Source of the DNA: Xenorhabdus miraniensis
GTDB lineage: Bacteria; Pseudomonadota; Gammaproteobacteria; Enterobacterales; Enterobacteriaceae
NCBI RefSeq assembly: GCF_002632615.1
Contig: NZ_NITZ01000002.1
Coordinates: forward strand, 87,182-151,181
Reading direction: 5' to 3'
Length of the DNA stretch: 64,000 nt
Of the stretch, positions 16,755 to 25,800 are shown in pieces. The notes beneath the pieces are model-generated. The model had not been told where the DNA came from, searched no databases, and saw nothing but the letters and a program-made list of their open reading frames with translations. A program made the translations under genes and the position numbers. The first letter of the stretch is position 1; every line of letters begins with the position of its first letter.

Positions 16755-17847
16755 CCACGCCATCGCCTTTCGGCCATGACTGGCAACTTAAGATATAGCC
16801 GGCCGCCAATTGATCCGGTTCGAGGCTGTAGTTCACTGCCATGTCTACTTCACCGGATTTAAGCCGGCATTTGCAGGTGGCGCACACGCCCCCTTTGCAG
16901 GCATAGGGTAAATCAGCGCCCTGACGAAGGGCAGCATCAAGAATACTGTCATCCCCTGCGTTTATTGTTATGTTGAGGGTGCGGCCATCCAGATGAATTT
17001 CGACACGGGTTTCGCTGCGCTCAGCGAGATTGGCGGGACGCGAACCCATCGCTGCTTTTTGCATTTGCCCGGTATTGAAACGTTCACTGTGGATACATTG
17101 GGCGGGAATGCCAGCCTGTTCTAATGCTGAGTGGGCATCATCCAGCATCGCTTCTGGTCCGCAGAGAAAAGCCTGATCAAACTGGGCGAAGTTGAGCAAG
17201 GTTTTGCCGATGCGCTGTAAGTGATCGGTGTCAATGCGCCCGTTAAACAGCGGGCTATCGGTGGCTTCCTGACTGAACAAGTACAGCACCTGGAAACGAT
17301 CCAGATAGCGATTTTTAATATCGGCCAACGCCTCTTTGAACATCACTGAGCGGCTGGTCCGGTTGCCATAAATCAGCGTAAAGGTGCTGTCCGATTCCTG
17401 TGCCAACGTACTTTTGATGATTGATAAAATGGGCGTGATACCTGAACCGGCAGCAATCGCCAGATAATGCCCTTGCTGGTTTGCATCGGGACAATGCCCG
17501 AAGGTGCCTTGTGGCAGCATAACCTCCAGCTCATCCCCGACTTTTAATTGTTGATTGATGAAAGTCGAAAAACGCCCCTGATAAACGGCTTTGACGCCGA
17601 TTTGTAAAACATTATCCAGTGGTGAACTACAGATGGAGTAACAACGACGCAGCTCTTCACCGTTTACCTGAGCCTTGAGTGTCAGATGTTGGCCGGGTTG
17701 ATAGCAGAAACGGTTCTTTAGTTCATCGGGAACGTGCAATGTGACGGTCACGGCATCCGGTGTTTCCCGTTCAATGGCAGCGATGCTTAAGCGGTGAAAG
17801 CTATGTGACCCTACGGAGTGTGACCGTGCGTGGTGAAAAGTCGCCAT
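16735..17847 (-). CDS. paaE: PaaE, reductase subunit of phenylacetyl-CoA epoxidase
   Basis: 370 residues (E. coli 356). FAD-binding ferredoxin-reductase domain (RRCYSICSSPLD for FAD; GSGITPILSIIKS for NAD(P)H) followed by a C-terminal plant-type 2Fe-2S domain with CKGGVCATCKCRL and a distal Cys in LSCQSWP. It passes electrons from NADPH to the PaaAC di-iron centre. I chose the ATG at 17847 because GGGAG precedes it by 6 bases; an upstream in-frame start would overlap paaD by 10 bases. The last 21 bases of the gene are duplicated immediately downstream. Confidence 0.95.
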   Translation of the reverse strand: MATFHHARSHSVGSHSFHRLSIAAIERETPDAVTVTLHVPDELKNRFCYQPGQHLTLKAQVNGEELRRCYSICSSPLDNVLQIGVKAVYQGRFSTFINQQLKVGDELEVMLPQGTFGHCPDANQQGHYLAIAAGSGITPILSIIKSTLAQESDSTFTLIYGNRTSRSVMFKEALADIKNRYLDRFQVLYLFSQEATDSPLFNGRIDTDHLQRIGKTLLNFAQFDQAFLCGPEAMLDDAHSALEQAGIPAQCIHSERFNTGQMQKAAMGSRPANLAERSETRVEIHLDGRTLNITINAGDDSILDAALRQGADLPYACKGGVCATCKCRLKSGEVDMAVNYSLEPDQLAAGYILSCQSWPKGDGVVVDFDV

Positions 17848-17867
17848 CTTCTGCTCCCATATTGAAG

Positions 17868-18398
17868 TTAGATACACTTGAAATAATCAAACGGCTCCAG
17901 ACACTGCTGGCAGCGGTAAAGCGCTTTGCAGGCGGTAGAGCCAAATTCACTGATTTTTTCTGTTGTATGGCTACCGCAGCGCGGGCAGATGATCGGTTCC
18001 ACATCTGCCGGTTTTTCACAGGCCAGGCCTTGGGGTGGGGCAATGCCGAATTCACGTAAACGCTGTTTGGTATCTGCATTCATCCAGTCGGTTGTCCATG
18101 CGGGTGCCAGGCTCACTTCGATGTCCACTGGCGTAAAGCCTGCTTGTGTCAGTGTTTCCCGAATGGCATTGAGCAAGTACTCCGTCGCGGGGCAACCGGA
18201 GTACGTTGGGGTGAATGTCACTCGCCAGCCGTTTTGCATGTCTTGCATAGGCGTGACTGCCCGAATCATGCCAAGATCCGTAATGGAGAGCACGGGGAGT
18301 TCTGGATCGGCAATTTGGTGCAGACATTGCCAGATTTGATGGATTTCCGGCGGCTGTACGCTTGCACGAAAGAGTGTATTGTATTGCTGTTCCATCAT
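17868..18398 (-). CDS. paaD: PaaD, Fe-S/MIP18-family assembly factor for the epoxidase
   Basis: 176 residues (E. coli 165). The MIP18/DUF59 region carries ITDLGMIRAV and TPTYSGCPATEYL. The C-terminus has a cysteine cluster CPRCGS ... STACKALYRCQQC ... FKCI, probably a metal site. PaaD is needed for epoxidase activity in vivo and is thought to help mature its metal centres. Two adjacent ATGs compete; the second (18395) is better spaced from GGAGG. The gene ends 20 bases before the paaE start. Confidence 0.93.
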   Translation of the reverse strand: MMEQQYNTLFRASVQPPEIHQIWQCLHQIADPELPVLSITDLGMIRAVTPMQDMQNGWRVTFTPTYSGCPATEYLLNAIRETLTQAGFTPVDIEVSLAPAWTTDWMNADTKQRLREFGIAPPQGLACEKPADVEPIICPRCGSHTTEKISEFGSTACKALYRCQQCLEPFDYFKCI

Positions 18399-18424
18399 TT
18401 CCTCCCATGACTAGCCGTTTTTTG

Positions 18425-19201
18425 TTACCAGATGCCGTTGGGGTAAGTACGTTGCAGATATTGCATTTCTGCCAGCATGTATCCCAAATTTTCCGTATGC
18501 AGCCCTTGTTTCCCGCCTTGTCGGTAAGGCTGTTCTGGTGGTATGTCTAATGTCGCTTCCGCGAACGTTTCGCTGACGATTTGCAGCCACGGTTCACGCA
18601 GTGTGCGGGGATCAACGGCAATGCCGTCTTCCACCAGCCGTTGCTCTGTTTCGTCGCAATGGAATAGTTCACCGGTAAAGCGCCATAGTTGATTGAGGGA
18701 GTGCTGAATTTTTCCGTGGCTCAGCTCTGTGCCATCCCCCAGGCGAATCATCCAGCCCCGGCTGAATCGCAGGTGATATTCCACTTCCTTCAACGATTTG
18801 GTGCTGATGGCGGCTAATTGGGGATCACGGCTTTGGCTCAGTGCCTGATGCAGGAGAACGTGATAGGTATCGATAAAAAACTGGCGTACCAATGTGTCGT
18901 TAAAGCCGCCGTTTGGCTGTTCCACCAGCAGTAGATTAAGGAACTCACGCTCATCACGACCAAACGCCAGATGGTCTTCATCAAGCCCCGTTCCTGAAAG
19001 GGTGGCTGCATAGCTGAGGAAATGGCGTGATTGCCCAAGCAGGTCAAGGCCGATATTCGCCAGAGCGAGGTCAATTTCCAGTTCTGGCGCATGCCCGCAC
19101 CATTCGCACAGGCGCTGTGCCAGAATCAGCGGCGTATCTCCCTGACGCAGCACATAATGAAACAGATCATGTTTGGGTGATGAAACGTTATGGGTATTCA
19201 T
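18425..19201 (-). CDS. paaC: PaaC, structural subunit of phenylacetyl-CoA epoxidase
   Basis: 258 residues (E. coli 248), ferritin-like helical fold. The sequence opens HDLFHYVLRQGDTPLILAQRLCEWCGHAPELEIDLALANIGLDLLGQSRHFL and includes STKSLKEVEYHLRFSRGWMIRLGDGTELS. PaaC binds PaaA as the non-catalytic partner. It is spaced 11 bases from paaB upstream and 26 bases from paaD downstream on the same strand. Confidence 0.94.
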   Translation of the reverse strand: MNTHNVSSPKHDLFHYVLRQGDTPLILAQRLCEWCGHAPELEIDLALANIGLDLLGQSRHFLSYAATLSGTGLDEDHLAFGRDEREFLNLLLVEQPNGGFNDTLVRQFFIDTYHVLLHQALSQSRDPQLAAISTKSLKEVEYHLRFSRGWMIRLGDGTELSHGKIQHSLNQLWRFTGELFHCDETEQRLVEDGIAVDPRTLREPWLQIVSETFAEATLDIPPEQPYRQGGKQGLHTENLGYMLAEMQYLQRTYPNGIW

Positions 19202-19212
19202 ATTTCCGCCCC

Positions 19213-19500
19213 CTACATATTCTTGATGCCATCAGGAATGGTGTAGAAAGTCGGATGACGGTAAATCTTGTCCTCCGAGGGGTCGAAAAATGCCCCGCGC
19301 TCTTCCGGTTGTGAGGCCACCAGATAGATGGATTTCACGACCCAAATGGAGCAGCCTTCATTGCGGCGCGTGTAAGCATCACGTGCGTTTTCCAGTGCCA
19401 TTTGATCATCTGCCGCATGGAGGCTGCCAACATGGCGGTGAGCCAATCCCTGTTTACTGCGGACAAAGACCTCGTACAGTGGCCACTCGTTATTGTTCAT
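19213..19500 (-). CDS. paaB: PaaB, small subunit of phenylacetyl-CoA epoxidase
   Basis: 95 residues, the same length as E. coli PaaB. Hallmark segments are WPLYEVFVRSKQGLAHRHVGSLHAADDQMALENARDAYTRR and IWVVKS. The ATG at 19500 follows GGGAG with 8-base spacing; a GTG three codons upstream is less likely. PaaB organises the PaaABCE complex. Confidence 0.95.
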   Translation of the reverse strand: MNNNEWPLYEVFVRSKQGLAHRHVGSLHAADDQMALENARDAYTRRNEGCSIWVVKSIYLVASQPEERGAFFDPSEDKIYRHPTFYTIPDGIKNM

Positions 19501-19538
19501 TAGATTCACTCCCTTCGGTTCTGTTCAGATGACGCGGA

Positions 19539-20480
19539 TTAGGCAGCACTTTTTTTGGCGGCGGTTTTCTTGGCATGAACACATGCTGCCTCACGTACCC
19601 AACTTCCGTTTTCCCAGGCCCGGCGTTTGGCTTCCAGACGCTCGTGATTGCAGACGCCTTGTCCTTTCAGCACTTGATAGAATTCATCCCAGTTGATTTC
19701 GCCAAAACGGTAATGTCCGGTTGTTTCATCCCAGATCAATTCGGGATCGGGGGCTGTCATGCCCAGTGCTTCTAACTGGGGAACGGTGTTGTCGATGAAT
19801 TTTTGCCGTAGTTCATCATTGCTGAATCGCTTGATTTTCCACGCCATGCTCTGGGCACTATTGGGAGAATCGCTGTCATTTGGGCCAAACATCATTAATG
19901 TCGGCCACCAGAAACGGTTAATGGCATCTTGTAACATTGCGCGTTGGGCTTCGTTGCCATTTGCCAGCGCCATGACGGCTTCATAACCTTGCCGCTGGTG
20001 GAAACTTTCTTCCTTGCAGATCTTCACCATCGCGCGGGCGTAGGGACCGTAAGAGGCCCGGCACAAGGCGACCTGATTAACAATTGCTGCACCGTCCACC
20101 AGCCAGCCAATCACGCCAATATCTGCCCAGCTCAGGGTGGGATAGTTAAAGATGGAGGAGTACTTCATCTTGCCATCCAGCAGCTTTTGGTAGATATCCT
20201 GACGGGAACAACCCAGTGTTTCAGCCGCGCTATAGAGATAAAGTCCATGTCCTGCCTCATCCTGTACTTTGGCCAGCAGGATGGCTTTGCGGCGTAATGT
20301 CGGGGCGCGGGTGATCCAATTGGCTTCCGGTAACATGCCGACCACTTCCGAGTGTGCGTGTTGACCAATCTGGCGTATCAGATTCTGGCGATAGGCTTCA
20401 GGCATCCAATCTTTGGCTTCAATGGAGAGATCCGCGGCGATCTTGGCGTCAAAGCGCGCCTGAAGTGGGTCAGTTGTCAT
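19539..20480 (-). CDS. paaA: PaaA, catalytic di-iron subunit of phenylacetyl-CoA epoxidase
   Basis: 313 residues (E. coli 309). The di-iron ligand motifs are visible: [13 protein letters not shown] (ExxH) and [13 protein letters not shown] (second ExxH). It inserts one oxygen atom into the aromatic ring of phenylacetyl-CoA. The C-terminus ends in a lysine/alanine-rich tail ([12 protein letters not shown]). GGAG lies 8 bases before the ATG. First gene of the minus-strand operon, facing two PaaX-like sites. Confidence 0.96.
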   Translation of the reverse strand: MTTDPLQARFDAKIAADLSIEAKDWMPEAYRQNLIRQIGQHAHSEVVGMLPEANWITRAPTLRRKAILLAKVQDEAGHGLYLYSAAETLGCSRQDIYQKLLDGKMKYSSIFNYPTLSWADIGVIGWLVDGAAIVNQVALCRASYGPYARAMVKICKEESFHQRQGYEAVMALANGNEAQRAMLQDAINRFWWPTLMMFGPNDSDSPNSAQSMAWKIKRFSNDELRQKFIDNTVPQLEALGMTAPDPELIWDETTGHYRFGEINWDEFYQVLKGQGVCNHERLEAKRRAWENGSWVREAACVHAKKTAAKKSAA

Positions 20481-20491
20481 TTTGGGACTCC

Positions 20492-20538
20492 ATTATGATT
20501 CTTATTTTTTGATATTGAACATAAAAACGAATCACTTT
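20492..20538. promoter_or_regulatory. Two PaaX-operator-like sites in the paaA/paaZ divergent region
   Basis: The PaaX consensus reported for E. coli is WWTRTGATTCGYGWT. I find ATTATGATTCTTATT at 20492-20506 (plus strand) and AAAGTGATTCGTTTT at 20524-20538 (minus strand), each matching 13 of 15 positions. Both lie just upstream of paaA. A weaker TGATTC core (20777-20782) lies just upstream of paaZ. The 329-base divergent region 20481-20809 is otherwise AT-rich and holds no gene. Confidence 0.55.
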
Positions 20539-20809
20539 AAGTAACCATAAATCTACAAACCGATAACAAAAATATCAAATGCTTGAGTTGTATATTTGTC
20601 GTACACATCACAATATGAATTTTTATCCATTATAAAACAATGAGTTAATTTTTCATGTTTGATAGTAGTAAGAATATTAATAAGTGATTGGACATAAATG
20701 TTTTTATTTTGTTAATTTTGCAGGTGGCCTTGTTAATGAAATATATGATACATAACTAGCATGCTGTTACTTAATGATTGATTCATTAATGAGATTGATG
20801 GAGAAAAAA

Positions 20810-22882
20810 ATGCAACAATTGACGAGTTACATTTGTGGTGCTTGGGCTTATGGGCAGGGCAACACGAGAACCATTCATCATGCAATCAGCGGCGAAGCCT
20901 TGTATCAGGTATCTTCAGAGGGTTTGCCACTCGCAAAAAGTTTAGAGTATGCCCGTGAAAAAGGGGGAAAGGCGCTGGCTGCGATGACATTCCAGCAACG
21001 GGCGCAGATGATGAAAGCAGTTGCAAAGCATCTGCTTGCCAACAAAGAGGCGTTGTATGCCATTTCTACGCAGACAGGGGCGACCCGCCCAGATAGTTGG
21101 GTTGATATTGAAGGTGGTGTGGCGACGCTTTTTTCTTATGCAGGATTGGCAGGGCGTGAATTACCGGATGATACGCTGTGGCCGGAAGATGAGATGATAC
21201 CGTTGTCTAAACAATCTCAATTTGTGGCCCGCCATGTGCTGACTTCCCGTCCCGGTGTAGCACTGCATATCAACGCGTTTAACTTTCCTTGTTGGGGCAT
21301 GCTGGAAAAACTGGCCCCAACGTGGATGGCGGGAATGCCGGCGATTATCAAACCGGCTACGGCCTCTGCCCAATTGACACAGGCGATGGTGAAAATGATC
21401 ATCGACAGTGGTCTGGTGCCGGAAGGCGCATTGCAGTTGATCTGCGGTGGCATTGGTGATCTGTTTGATCATCTTGATTATCAGGATGCCGTCACGTTTA
21501 CCGGCTCGGCACAAACAGGGCAGAAACTGCGTACCCATCCTCGGCTGATAGAAAAATCCATTCCCTTTACGATGGAAGCAGATTCTCTCAACTGCTGCAT
21601 TCTGGGTAAAGATGTCACACCTGATATGCCGGAATTTGGCGTATTTATCAAGGAAGTCGTCCGTGAAATGACCGTCAAGGCCGGTCAGAAATGTACGGCA
21701 ATTCGGCGTATTATTGTGCCTGTCAGTCAAATGGAAGACGTTAAACAAGCATTGCTCAAACGGTTGTCTGGTGTGACGGTCGGCGATCCCGCTTTGCCGG
21801 AAGTACGCATGGGAGCGTTGATTAATCTGGAGCAGCGTGATGAGGTACAGGCGAAAGTCAACGAATTGCACAATAGCGGGTGTGAGCTTTTGTGTGGGGG
21901 TTCACTGGATAAATTGGTACTGACGGGCAATAGCAACAGCAAAGGGGCCTTCTATCCGCCAACTTTGCTCTATTGCGCTGATCCAGTGGTAAATCAGGTC
22001 GTACACAGTACGGAAGCCTTCGGGCCAGTTTCCACATTGATGGCTTATAAGGATACCGAACAGGCGATCGAACTGGCGATGATGGGAGATGGCAGTTTGG
22101 TCGGTTCGTTGGTGACGGCAGATGAGCAGATTGCCGTACAGGTGATTCGTGCGACAGCCTGTGCCCATGGCCGTATGTTAGTGCTGGATGAAGCCGCTTC
22201 TGCGGAATCCACAGGACACGGTTCTCCACTGCCCATGCTGGTACATGGCGGGCCGGGACGTGCAGGCGGCGGTGAAGAGCTGGGCGGTCTGCGTGCCGTA
22301 AAACATTACATGCAGCGCACGGCAATTCAGGCTAGCCCAAGTATGCTGGCTGCGATTGGTCGTGAATGGGTTCGTGGCGCAAAAGTGAAGGAAGAGCCGA
22401 TACATCCATTCCGCAGGTATTTCGAACAGCTTGAAATTGGTGAAAGTTTACTGACCGCGCGTAGGACGGTGACGGAAGCGGATATCGTTAATTTTGCCTG
22501 TCTGAGTGGGGATCATTTTTATGCTCATATGGATAAAATTGGCGCGGCAGAATCCTTATTTGGTGAACGCGTGGCGCATGGCTATTTTGTCGTATCGGCT
22601 GCTGCGGGCTTGTTTGTTGACAGTGCTGTCGGGCCTGTACTTGCTAACTATGGTATGGAAAACCTGCGCTTCATTGAACCGGTTAAGATTGGCGATACCA
22701 TTCAGGTACGTCTGACTTGCAAGAAAAAGATTAAAAAAGTCCAGAAAACGCCAGAAGATACACCACAAGGTGTTGTGATGTGGGATGTTCAGGTGCTGAA
22801 TCAGGAACAACAACCTGTAGCGCTGTATAGCATCCTGACGCTGGTGGAGCGGCAACAAGGCGATTTTGTGGCGTCAGCATAG
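20810..22882 (+). CDS. paaZ: PaaZ, bifunctional oxepin-CoA hydrolase / semialdehyde dehydrogenase
   Basis: 690 residues (E. coli 681). The N-terminal aldehyde dehydrogenase domain has the catalytic Glu in [10 protein letters not shown] and Cys in [10 protein letters not shown]. The C-terminal MaoC-like hydratase domain starts near residue 545, with Asp and His in [14 protein letters not shown] and the hydratase motif [17 protein letters not shown]. It opens the oxepin ring and oxidises the aldehyde; both active sites look intact, so no leak to tropone-type shunt products is implied. The ATG at 20810 has GGAG 7 bases upstream. Divergent from paaA. Confidence 0.95.
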   Translation: MQQLTSYICGAWAYGQGNTRTIHHAISGEALYQVSSEGLPLAKSLEYAREKGGKALAAMTFQQRAQMMKAVAKHLLANKEALYAISTQTGATRPDSWVDIEGGVATLFSYAGLAGRELPDDTLWPEDEMIPLSKQSQFVARHVLTSRPGVALHINAFNFPCWGMLEKLAPTWMAGMPAIIKPATASAQLTQAMVKMIIDSGLVPEGALQLICGGIGDLFDHLDYQDAVTFTGSAQTGQKLRTHPRLIEKSIPFTMEADSLNCCILGKDVTPDMPEFGVFIKEVVREMTVKAGQKCTAIRRIIVPVSQMEDVKQALLKRLSGVTVGDPALPEVRMGALINLEQRDEVQAKVNELHNSGCELLCGGSLDKLVLTGNSNSKGAFYPPTLLYCADPVVNQVVHSTEAFGPVSTLMAYKDTEQAIELAMMGDGSLVGSLVTADEQIAVQVIRATACAHGRMLVLDEAASAESTGHGSPLPMLVHGGPGRAGGGEELGGLRAVKHYMQRTAIQASPSMLAAIGREWVRGAKVKEEPIHPFRRYFEQLEIGESLLTARRTVTEADIVNFACLSGDHFYAHMDKIGAAESLFGERVAHGYFVVSAAAGLFVDSAVGPVLANYGMENLRFIEPVKIGDTIQVRLTCKKKIKKVQKTPEDTPQGVVMWDVQVLNQEQQPVALYSILTLVERQQGDFVASA

Positions 22883-22926
22883 GACGGTAAGGGAATCGGA
22901 GATTCATGAAGCCAAGGGAATGGCTG

Positions 22927-22977
22927 GCCTGAGGGTATTTGCTAAAGATTATGGCTGCTGTAATCCTCAGGCTTTTT
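22927..22977 (+). terminator. Probable rho-independent terminator of paaZ
   Basis: GCCTGAGG (22927-22934) pairs with CCTCAGGC (22965-22972) and is followed by TTTTT. The loop is long at 30 bases. Confidence 0.5.
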
Positions 22978-23043
22978 GCTAAAGCTTAAATTCAACCTAC
23001 CGGCATTCTGTATTCCGCAGTTAACGGCCTATTCCATTGGGTT

Positions 23044-24189
23044 TTAACTGAACGGATCTTCATCTGCGTATTTTTTCTTTTTAAGATTAGACCAATCTCC
23101 TTCATCATTGACATTTTTAAAAACCCTATCGTTTTTAATTCTAGATTTAAGTTGATATTTTTTGGGGAAATTTATCCCTAAGCCGGGATTCAGATAATTA
23201 TCAATAAACGTGGGCCCGGTCATTTTTACCGTATAATCAATTCGCCTCAATTCACGAGAAAATTTATCGTTGGCATCATCAGGATCAAAGCCTGTTCTCC
23301 ATACCGGATCTTGTATACCACATCTCGTATCCAGATTGATTTGATGAGTTTTTTTTAATTTTAGTGCCAAATCGACTCTCTTATCTACTTCATAGTATTT
23401 ATTGAATCTTTTTATTTGACTAATTTCATCGGCTTTTGGGGATTCATACATTTGAATGGAAAGGTGATGTTTTTTTATCATAATAGCCATTTTTATTAAT
23501 AGATTAAAAATCGCTTTTGATTGGGGAAGGGAGGCTATAATCGCATTTCCAAAGCGAGTATATGGCGTTTCAGACCAGCCTAATCCAGAATTATCGCCTA
23601 AGCCTATATTTGACCGAAGCTGTAAATTTTCAAATTTGGCATTCTTTCTATCAAGCGTATTTTTTATATCTGAATCATACAACTCGACATCCGCATCCAG
23701 ATATATTCCTCCTTCCATATATAAAATAACTAAACGTGCGATATCACTGGCTGACGCATAATTATGATAATTACCCATTAAATTAAGGTGATATATATGT
23801 TGTAAGTAGTTGATTAAATCAACATAATCTCCATAACGCCTTGTATTATCGGCATCTTTTTTTCGTTTGTTAAAATAACTTAAACAATTCAACATTGGAT
23901 CTTGAATGGAATTCAAATAAAAAGCTTGTTGGCGCAGGAACCTGAAAGTAGTTTCAATATTTCTATAATTAAAGTTAATGGGTATCTCACCAAGATCAAG
24001 ATCCGTACCCTGATATTTAAACTTTATTTTTCTTAATGTGTTAATAATTAATGATTGAATGTTTTTCTCTCCCCAAATGTTGACTTCAAAACCTGGGTTT
24101 TGATATTTAATGTTTAAAATCTTTCTCAAATTTTCTTCTGGTATGTTATTCCCAGACCAGAAATAATGGATTTTTTGGGGTATGTTCAT
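23044..24189 (-). CDS. TcdA/TcdB-like glycosyltransferase, copy 1 (candidate toxin)
   Basis: 381 residues, the GT44/GT32-type catalytic core without any delivery domain. The N-terminal KIHYFWSGNNIPEENL matches the nucleotide-sugar-binding start of these enzymes. The core has ASDIARLVILYMEGGIYLDADVEL, with Asp149 and Arg152 of the SDxxR motif and the DxD pair Asp165/Asp167. NAIIASLPQS further on is also typical. The family includes clostridial toxins TcdA/TcdB and the Photorhabdus PaTox domain, which sugar-modify host Rho GTPases. Start 24189 has AAGGA upstream. It follows a close paralogue by 13 bases. Strongly AT-rich, unlike the paa genes, suggesting transfer. Target and donor are unknown. 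Confidence 0.72.
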   Translation of the reverse strand: MNIPQKIHYFWSGNNIPEENLRKILNIKYQNPGFEVNIWGEKNIQSLIINTLRKIKFKYQGTDLDLGEIPINFNYRNIETTFRFLRQQAFYLNSIQDPMLNCLSYFNKRKKDADNTRRYGDYVDLINYLQHIYHLNLMGNYHNYASASDIARLVILYMEGGIYLDADVELYDSDIKNTLDRKNAKFENLQLRSNIGLGDNSGLGWSETPYTRFGNAIIASLPQSKAIFNLLIKMAIMIKKHHLSIQMYESPKADEISQIKRFNKYYEVDKRVDLALKLKKTHQINLDTRCGIQDPVWRTGFDPDDANDKFSRELRRIDYTVKMTGPTFIDNYLNPGLGINFPKKYQLKSRIKNDRVFKNVNDEGDWSNLKKKKYADEDPFS

Positions 24190-24202
24190 AATTCATTTTC
24201 CT

Positions 24203-25351
24203 TTAATTCTCATCTGAATATTTTTTGTTTTTAAGAATAGCCCATTTTCCCGAAGCATCGACTTTTTTAAATACTGAGTCATTGTTGATTTTAGACATCA
24301 GCCTATGTTTTAGTGGAAGAGTATCTTCGCGTTTGGGATTAAGCGGAAAGATAAGGAACACGGGGCCTGTCAGTTTCATTGTATAATCAATTCGGTTTTT
24401 CTCACGATCATGTTTACTTACCTTTTGTGAAGGATACATCGAACCTGTTCGCCACATTGGGTTCAGCATACTACATTTCACATTCAAATTTAGTTGATTG
24501 GATTTTTCTAATTTTAAAGCAAAATCGATTCTTTTATCTATCTGGCGTGTTCTGTTTGTGCTTCTTATTCTACTGATTTCATTGAATTTAGGCGATTGAT
24601 GTATTTGAGAGTAAAGATGATGTCTTTTCAATGCGGTCGCCATTTGTATTAAAATATCAAAAGTTTTTTTTGATTGAGGCATTGATGCAATAATGGCATT
24701 GCCAAATTGATAAATTTTTTCAGTAGAATACCAACCCTTTCCCGTACAGTCACCCAGAGCTATATCAGACTGAATATATAAATCATCAAATTTGGCACTT
24801 TCCCGATTAATCATTTCTTTTATGTCGGGATCACTCAATTTGACATCTGAATCCAAATATATTCCACCTTCCATATATAAAATAACTAAACGTGCAATAT
24901 CACTGGCTGCCGCATAATTATGATAATTACCCATTATATGAAGGTGGTATACATGCTGTAAATAATATATTAAATCAACATAATCTCCATAGCGCTGTAT
25001 GTTTTCTTCTTTTTTTCTACTATCAGTCTCTGTTAAGAAACTCAAACAATTTAATTTTGCAAGTTGGACTGAACCCAAGGTATTCGCTTGATGGGCGAGG
25101 GATCTAAAAGCTGTTTCAATGTTTCTATAATTAAAGTTAATGGGTATCTCTCCAATATCAAAATCAGTACCATGGTATTTAAGTTTTATTTTTCTTAATG
25201 TGTTAATAACTAATGATTGAATATTTCTCTCTCCCCAAATGTTGACTTCAAAACCTGGGTTTTGATATTTAATGTTTAAAATCTTTCTCAGATTTTTTTC
25301 TGGTATGTTATTCCCGGTCCAGAAGTAATGGATTTTTTTGGGTAAGTTCAT
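24203..25351 (-). CDS. TcdA/TcdB-like glycosyltransferase, copy 2 (candidate toxin)
   Basis: 382 residues from the ATG at 25351, which matches the paralogue's start; an adjacent ATG at 25354 is equally possible, and AGGGG lies upstream. Almost identical in its first 60 residues to the downstream copy (LRKILNIKYQNPGFEVNIWG is shared exactly). It diverges more in the middle (NCLSFLTETDSRKKEENIQRYGDYVDL) and at the C-terminus. The SDIAR motif and DxD pair (Asp167/Asp169 in YLDSDV) are intact. The pair looks like a tandem duplication with later divergence, perhaps in target specificity. No secretion signal is visible, so delivery would need a partner encoded elsewhere. Confidence 0.72.
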   Translation of the reverse strand: MNLPKKIHYFWTGNNIPEKNLRKILNIKYQNPGFEVNIWGERNIQSLVINTLRKIKLKYHGTDFDIGEIPINFNYRNIETAFRSLAHQANTLGSVQLAKLNCLSFLTETDSRKKEENIQRYGDYVDLIYYLQHVYHLHIMGNYHNYAAASDIARLVILYMEGGIYLDSDVKLSDPDIKEMINRESAKFDDLYIQSDIALGDCTGKGWYSTEKIYQFGNAIIASMPQSKKTFDILIQMATALKRHHLYSQIHQSPKFNEISRIRSTNRTRQIDKRIDFALKLEKSNQLNLNVKCSMLNPMWRTGSMYPSQKVSKHDREKNRIDYTMKLTGPVFLIFPLNPKREDTLPLKHRLMSKINNDSVFKKVDASGKWAILKNKKYSDEN

Positions 25352-25354
25352 CAT

Positions 25355-25800
25355 TTATGCCCCTGCTTGAGATAAATAATCAAATACAGTCTTAATGGTA
25401 TATTAACGTATTGTTACTATATTTTTGTGATGCTTATCACGATAGAAATAATCAATATTGTTTAACAGTTCGATGTTATGAAATGACACCTAAATTTTGG
25501 CTGACTATTATTTTTAAAAAATAAGAACTGAATCGTGATTATGGCAGTAAGATAAATTGACCAAAGGTGAATTAGATGCTAATTATTATATGAAATAAAT
25601 TAATTTATTAACGCCTGATTCTGTTTTGGTATTGTTAATCCAAGTCATGGGTAGATAATAAAAACAGATGAAATACCTTATGTAATGTAATAACAGAAGG
25701 TGATAGATTGATTAATTTCTTAATGATAATCAGGCGTTATATTTTTTTCGATAATATCAATTCAACAGTTTTCTTTTCAGGTATCGCTTTTCTTATATTT
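25355..25800. other. AT-rich intergenic region with an 11-bp inverted repeat
   Basis: No gene is apparent. AACGCCTGATT at 25610-25620 and AATCAGGCGTT at 25728-25738 are exact inverse copies flanking 107 bases, and a T-run follows the right arm (25741-25748). This could be the footprint of a small non-autonomous element, or a long-loop terminator. The promoter of the glycosyltransferase pair must lie at the left end of this gap. Confidence 0.45.

Noticed and set aside
21161..21871. Minus-strand open frame of 236 codons
   Set aside because: Antisense to paaZ, which is conserved throughout; no ribosome site or family resemblance.
20810..22882. PaaZ with a dead dehydrogenase domain leading to tropone-type products
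   Set aside because: The catalytic Glu (MEADSLN) and Cys (GQKCTA) are both present.
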